Source: Roseinatronobacter sp. S2 (GTDB lineage: Bacteria; Pseudomonadota; Alphaproteobacteria; Rhodobacterales; Rhodobacteraceae). Taken from it: a DNA stretch of 64,000 nucleotides. Both the position numbers and the translations under genes were made by a program. Positions 60,621-64,000 of the stretch are shown here, in pieces. The notes under the pieces are model-generated. The model made no database searches. It was not told the DNA's origin and saw only the letters and a program-made list of their open reading frames with translations. The stretch's first letter is position 1. The number at the start of each line of letters is the position of its first letter. The stretch covers positions 2,290,001 through 2,354,000 of the forward strand of contig NZ_CP121113.1 of NCBI RefSeq assembly GCF_029581395.1. The letters run 5' to 3'.

Positions 60621-60974
60621 ATGGCTTTCATCAGAAAACAGGTTTTGACGGGTCCGAGAGTGCAGACAGGGCTGGCCTGTGCCGCACTTCTGGCACTGTC
60701 CGCCTGCGCCGATATGCAAGACCAGCTGGCGCGCGACGCGGCGCGTAGTGTCGTGCGTCCGGCGCTGGCCGATAACTTTCCCGGCGTGCCGTTGGAACCT
60801 GCCAGCGATTGCGTGATCAACAACGCCAGCGCAAGCGAACTGACGCGGCTTGCACTGGCAGCGGGGCAACCGACCATCAGCCCCCAGACAAATGCGCTGG
60901 TGGTCGAAATCGCCACGCGCCCCGAAACGATTAGATGTCTAGCCACAGACGGGCTTGCCCCGTTCCTGCTTTAA
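60621..60974 (+). CDS. Small lipoprotein encoded inside the sdh operon
   Basis: A 117-residue protein with a lipoprotein signal ([13 protein letters not shown], lipobox LSAC, Cys at about residue 29). The mature part is mostly helical ([19 protein letters not shown]) with two further cysteines (SDCVINN and IRCLATDG). It lies 14 bp after sdhA and 10 bp before sdhB. Comparable small genes in this position occur in related genomes as I recall; a role in complex II is suggested only by location. Confidence 0.75.
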   Translation: MAFIRKQVLTGPRVQTGLACAALLALSACADMQDQLARDAARSVVRPALADNFPGVPLEPASDCVINNASASELTRLALAAGQPTISPQTNALVVEIATRPETIRCLATDGLAPFLL

Positions 60975-60984
60975 GGAGGCGAAA

Positions 60985-61764
60985 ATGGTCCAACTGACCC
61001 TGCCCAAGAATAGCCAGATGCGCATCGGCAAGACCTGGCCCAAGCCAGAAGGCGCCACAAACCTGCGCAAGTTCCAGATTTATCGCTGGAACCCCGATGA
61101 CGGGGAAAACCCGCGTGTGGACACTTATTTTGTCGATATGGACACATGCGGCCCCATGGTTCTTGACGCGCTGATCAAGATCAAAAGCGAAATCGACCCC
61201 ACGCTGACCTTTCGGCGGTCCTGCCGCGAGGGGATTTGCGGGTCTTGCGCGATGAATATCGACGGCGGCAACCAGCTGGCCTGTATTTTCGGCATGGATG
61301 AGGTGAAGGGCGATGTAAAGATCTACCCGCTGCCGCATATGCCGGTGGTCAAGGATCTGGTGCCTGACCTGACGCATTTCTATGCGCAGCATGCGTCCAT
61401 CAAGCCCTGGTTGGAGACCAAATCGAACACCCCCGCCAAGGAATGGAAACAGTCGATTGAAGATCGTGAAAAACTTGACGGGCTTTATGAATGTGTGATG
61501 TGCGCGTGTTGCTCCACGTCCTGCCCAAGCTATTGGTGGAACGGTGACCGCTACCTTGGGCCAGCAGCCCTGTTGCATGCCTATCGCTGGATCATCGATT
61601 CACGCGATGAAGCCACGGGCGAACGGCTTGACGATCTGCATGACCCGTTCAAGCTGTATCGGTGCCACACCATCATGAACTGCACCAAAACCTGCCCCAA
61701 AGGGCTGAACCCCGCCAAGGCCATTGCCGAAGTCAAGAAAATGATGATTTCGCGCACGCATTGA
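60985..61764 (+). CDS. sdhB: Succinate dehydrogenase iron-sulfur subunit
   Basis: A 259-residue protein with three Fe-S clusters: [2Fe-2S] from C80, C85, C88 and C100; [4Fe-4S] from C170, C173, C176 and C237; [3Fe-4S] from C180, C227 and C233. It carries electrons from SdhA flavin to quinone. AAGGAGG lies 5-6 nt before the ATG at 60985. A terminator hairpin follows. Confidence 0.98.
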   Translation: MVQLTLPKNSQMRIGKTWPKPEGATNLRKFQIYRWNPDDGENPRVDTYFVDMDTCGPMVLDALIKIKSEIDPTLTFRRSCREGICGSCAMNIDGGNQLACIFGMDEVKGDVKIYPLPHMPVVKDLVPDLTHFYAQHASIKPWLETKSNTPAKEWKQSIEDREKLDGLYECVMCACCSTSCPSYWWNGDRYLGPAALLHAYRWIIDSRDEATGERLDDLHDPFKLYRCHTIMNCTKTCPKGLNPAKAIAEVKKMMISRTH

Positions 61765-61789
61765 CGCCAGGGCGCTGGGTTATCGGATC

Positions 61790-61818
61790 AAAGGCCGGTC
61801 GCATTTGCGCCGGCCTTT
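61790..61818 (+). terminator. Terminator of the sdh operon
   Basis: Stem AAAGGCCGG / CCGGCCTTT (9 bp) with an 11-nt loop, 25 bp after the sdhB stop. The T-run is short (TTT then AT), so termination strength is uncertain. Confidence 0.65.
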
Positions 61819-61920
61819 ATGATGAGTGTGAAGCACAAACTTGATTATGTGACAGCGGATGAATCCGGTCCAGCGACCGACTGGCCATCTTACCGTCCTA
61901 CGTAACCAATGGTCAGTTCT

Positions 61921-62120
61921 GGCCTTTTGCGGACATCGGGAAAGCCCCAAGGCGCGGAGCAAAGGGCGCAGCCCGCCGCGCCATCGGCGGGCCGTCCCGC
62001 GGCCTGCCGATTTGGCCAGCGACACGCCAAGCGATTTAAGTAAGGGATATGCAGCTTGCATAAACTGCGCGTCTCAAATGCCGGACCGGCAGACCCCGGC
62101 CCACCGTTGGTGCAGGCTTA
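61921..62120 (-). repeat. Intergenic structured repeat, copy D
   Basis: Minus-orientation copy, starting GGCCTTTTGCGGACATCGGG (61921-61940). Over the 94 bases shared with copy E only one difference is seen (C for T in the arm). Both arms are present; the end nearest 62120 is more divergent (GTGCAGGCTTA). It fills most of the convergent gap between sdhB and the Sel1 gene. Confidence 0.87.
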
Positions 62121-62242
62121 GTCCCCGCGCGAATGTCCCCTTCAGGCCTGCCCCCACCCGCCAACGGTGTTGCCTCGACCGGACATGAACATGGTCCAGA
62201 CCCTCGCCACCACCGTTGCAGCGGGGAACGCTTGCGCTGGTA

Positions 62243-63124
62243 TCAGTCACATACCTCGGATTGCCGCGCTATACAGGTTTGCGCCAGTGCGCCCGCATCT
62301 GCCTGCGCATCGGGGGGCATGACATCGCGCAGCGCCGCGATCAGGTCCTGCGCAGGATCGTGGCCTGCGTTTTGCGCGTTCAGCGCCCATGCCAGCGCAA
62401 GGCGGTAACTGCCCCGCCCGCCCCGACCGCGTGCCTGCATCAGCGCCAGATTATACATTGCAGGGGCAAAGCCCGCATGGGCTGCGCGCAGATACCAGCC
62501 GCGCGCGGCGGCGGCATCCTGCGCCACGCCGTGACCTGCCGCCAAGGCGCGGGCCAGTTCAAATTTCGCCGCAACATGGCCTTGCCCTGCGGCCTGTTCG
62601 AACCAGTGCGCAGCCTGTTGGGGGTGCCCCCCCTCCATCAGCAGGGTCGCCAGCGCGAATTGCGCCTGTGCGTGACCTTGCTGTGCGGCCTGTTCATACC
62701 AATGCCGGGCTGCATCGGGGTCACCTTCACCTGCCAGCCCCTGATCAAGGATAAGCCCCGACATGAATTGCGCAGTCACATCACCGGCCTGCGCGGCCCG
62801 TTCATACCAATGTTCAGCCTGCACCCAATCATGCCGGTCAAGCGACAGGTCCGCCAGCGCGATTTTCGCGGGCAGGTATCCGGCCTGTGCGGCCTTGTCC
62901 AACCAGTGATCCGCCTGATCTGTGCCAATACCACCCTGCCCTGCAAGCGCCAGAACGCCCAGATTGTATTGCGCCAGCACGTCCCCGCGCGATGCCAGCG
63001 GTTGCAGGATCTGCACCGCGCGGTCACTATCGCCCCGATCCAGATATGCCAGCGCATCATCGACGCGCAATTGCGCATTCGCGCCTGTGGGGTGCGCCAT
63101 CAACGCCAGCGCCACACATACCAT
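62243..63124 (-). CDS. Exported Sel1-repeat (TPR-like) protein
   Basis: A 293-residue protein with a signal peptide (MVCVALALMAHPTGANA) and about six Sel1-like repeats, seen as recurring A-x-x-W-Y/F-E-x-A-A-x-x-G-x-x-x-A-x-F units (for instance AEHWYERAAQAGDVTAQF, ARHWYEQAAQQGHAQAQF, AAHWFEQAAGQGHVAAKF). Such solenoids bind other proteins, often in envelope or signalling complexes. The ATG at 63124 is chosen; a GTG nine bases upstream is also in frame. No partner is evident. Confidence 0.85.
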   Translation of the reverse strand: MVCVALALMAHPTGANAQLRVDDALAYLDRGDSDRAVQILQPLASRGDVLAQYNLGVLALAGQGGIGTDQADHWLDKAAQAGYLPAKIALADLSLDRHDWVQAEHWYERAAQAGDVTAQFMSGLILDQGLAGEGDPDAARHWYEQAAQQGHAQAQFALATLLMEGGHPQQAAHWFEQAAGQGHVAAKFELARALAAGHGVAQDAAAARGWYLRAAHAGFAPAMYNLALMQARGRGGRGSYRLALAWALNAQNAGHDPAQDLIAALRDVMPPDAQADAGALAQTCIARQSEVCD

Positions 63125-63273
63125 TCGTATCACGTTTCCCGCGCCCCGTATTTGCCCTGCTTTCGGTTTCTATACTTTGGGGTCGGGGCGCTGTCACGCC
63201 TTTGTGACATGCGCGCGACAGCTTGCGCCAGTGATGCAGGGACTTTATGCGTAGCGCACGAAAAGGAGGCCCC

Positions 63274-63897
63274 ATGACACCCGACCAGATTGAAGCGCTT
63301 TTCACCCGTTCCGATGGCAGTTTTCTGTGCGCACGCTGGGGCCGGCCCATCGTGCCGGTGATCTTCGGGGTGGAAGATGCCACGCTCGCCACCATCAAGG
63401 GCGCGATTGAAGCGGTTGTGGCACTTGCCGGTCACAAAATGGCGGAAACCGATCCCGAACTTGGCGCAAACCTGATGGTTTTTGTCTTCAGGGACTGGTC
63501 GGAATTGCTGGATGTGCCCAATCTGGACCGGCTGGTTGACGGGCTGAACCCACTGGTTGCGCGGTTGCGCGCGGCAGGGGCGAACCAGTATCGCGTGTTC
63601 CGGTTTGACGAGCGGAACGCAATCCGCGCGGCGTTCGTGTTTGTGCAGATGGATGAGGCATTATCCGATGTGCCCGCCGATGTTCTGGCACTGTCACAGG
63701 CGGTGCAGGTCATCCTGCTGTGGTCTGATCGTGCATTCACAGACATGTCGGCGCTGGCGGTCCATCAGGGCCAGACCATCCTGCGCCCCGAGATTGCAGG
63801 CGTTATCCGTGCGGCCTATGATCCTGTCCTGCCCGCTGTCTCTGATGACCGCACCCATGCGCTGCGCCTGTCTGCGCGTATCCGTGCGCATCAATAG
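63274..63897 (+). CDS. Conserved hypothetical protein
   Basis: A 207-residue soluble protein. It begins MTPDQIEALFTRSDGSFLCARWGRPI and continues with alternating helices and strands (GVEDATLATIKGAIEAVVAL; VFRFDERNAIRAAFVFVQMDE). AGGAGG is 4 nt before the ATG at 63274, supporting this start over one 27 bp upstream. There is no signal peptide and no catalytic motif that I can name. The intergenic repeat copy E follows the stop. Confidence 0.75.
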   Translation: MTPDQIEALFTRSDGSFLCARWGRPIVPVIFGVEDATLATIKGAIEAVVALAGHKMAETDPELGANLMVFVFRDWSELLDVPNLDRLVDGLNPLVARLRAAGANQYRVFRFDERNAIRAAFVFVQMDEALSDVPADVLALSQAVQVILLWSDRAFTDMSALAVHQGQTILRPEIAGVIRAAYDPVLPAVSDDRTHALRLSARIRAHQ

Positions 63898-63906
63898 GGG
63901 ATTGTG

Positions 63907-64000
63907 GGCCTTTTGCGGACATCGGGAAAGCCCCAAGGCGCGGAGCAAAGGGCGCAGCCCGCCGCGCCATCGGTGGGCCGTCCCGCGGCCTGCCGATTTG
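63907..64000 (-). repeat. Intergenic structured repeat, copy E (cut by window end)
   Basis: The tail and right arm of a minus-orientation copy, nearly identical to copy D; the centre and left arm lie beyond the window. It begins 10 bp after the stop of the hypothetical gene. Confidence 0.85.

Noticed and set aside
61780-62061. Reading frames in the repeats encoding peptides like SLAKSAGRGTARRWRGGL
   Set aside because: Similar peptides appear in copies A, C and D only because the DNA is repeated; copy B has a frameshift, copy D a stop just upstream, and there is no consistent ribosome site. The inverted-repeat structure explains the conservation better.

Overview
The window reads as a chromosomal segment of a GC-rich alphaproteobacterium of the family Rhodobacteraceae. 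Support comes from the gene content and order: murA-DUF2948-hisD, recR-ybaB-dnaX, zwf-pgl-pgi, and malyl-CoA thioesterase-nnrU-DUF1737-mesaconyl-CoA hydratase-sdhCDA-lipoprotein-sdhB, the last being ethylmalonyl-CoA-pathway genes next to succinate dehydrogenase as in Rhodobacter-type genomes. TAXI-type TRAP transport, a rhodanese/YeeE sulfur module and several UspA proteins fit the same group. The genus cannot be fixed from the sequence alone. There is no prophage, insertion sequence, CRISPR array or integrated island; nearly all genes are ordinary core or shell genes, and the interest lies in repeats and regulatory sites.

Layout. 1-4.8 kb: end of a VOC protein, then a TAXI TRAP transporter (binding protein, fused permease, UspA). 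5.1-7.9 kb (minus): recR, ybaB, dnaX. 8-11.3 kb (minus): a tightly packed catabolic-looking operon (HAD dehalogenase, alpha/beta hydrolase, threonine dehydratase-like enzyme) ending in a frameshifted pcaD-like pseudogene that also lacks its nucleophile serine. 11.4-14.7 kb (minus): hisD, DUF2948, murA, a small basic protein. 14.9-19.1 kb: tRNA-Thr, alr, an MTA/SAH nucleosidase with a UspA, rplM-rpsI, sseB. 19.5-22.6 kb: exported rhodanese, YeeE/YedE transporter, a coupled 59-residue protein, a lipoprotein. 22.6-26.4 kb (minus): zwf-pgl-pgi with a LacI/CceR-like operator. 27-28.2 kb: MarR/LdtR-like regulator, sdhE, XRE regulator. 28.3-34.8 kb: aminotransferase, small exported protein, two cyclophilins, pgk, ftsB, DUF1330 and others. 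34.8-38.4 kb: cueR-copA with a textbook CueR promoter, and cmk. 38.6-46.1 kb: MipA, pepA-holC, hisA, alkD-like, glmS, glmU. 46.3-51.3 kb: three tandem UspA genes behind an FNR-like box, a RACo-type ferredoxin/ASKHA protein, an acidic membrane protein, infC. 51.7-54.8 kb: RpiR-aminotransferase-CMD operon. 55-61.8 kb: ethylmalonyl-CoA-pathway genes and the sdh operon. 62.2-64 kb: a Sel1-repeat protein and an unknown protein.

The most unusual signal is a structured intergenic element of about 200 bp present five times (4909, 33793, 51421, 61921, and 63907 running off the end), in both orientations. All four fully bounded copies fill gaps between convergent genes. Each carries a long inverted repeat around a variable centre. 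A second, 23-nt motif (TTGAGTATTT, 3 nt, GCAAGATGAA) also occurs five times, between tandem genes. Three helically phased TGTGATCACA-type palindromes precede the sdh operon, an 18-bp perfect palindrome precedes rpiR, and infC appears to start at an ATA codon.

Functionally the window joins central carbon metabolism (Entner-Doudoroff entry, pgk, ethylmalonyl-CoA pathway, complex II), cell-wall precursor supply (murA, alr, glmS, glmU), translation and replication housekeeping, copper export and sulfur handling.
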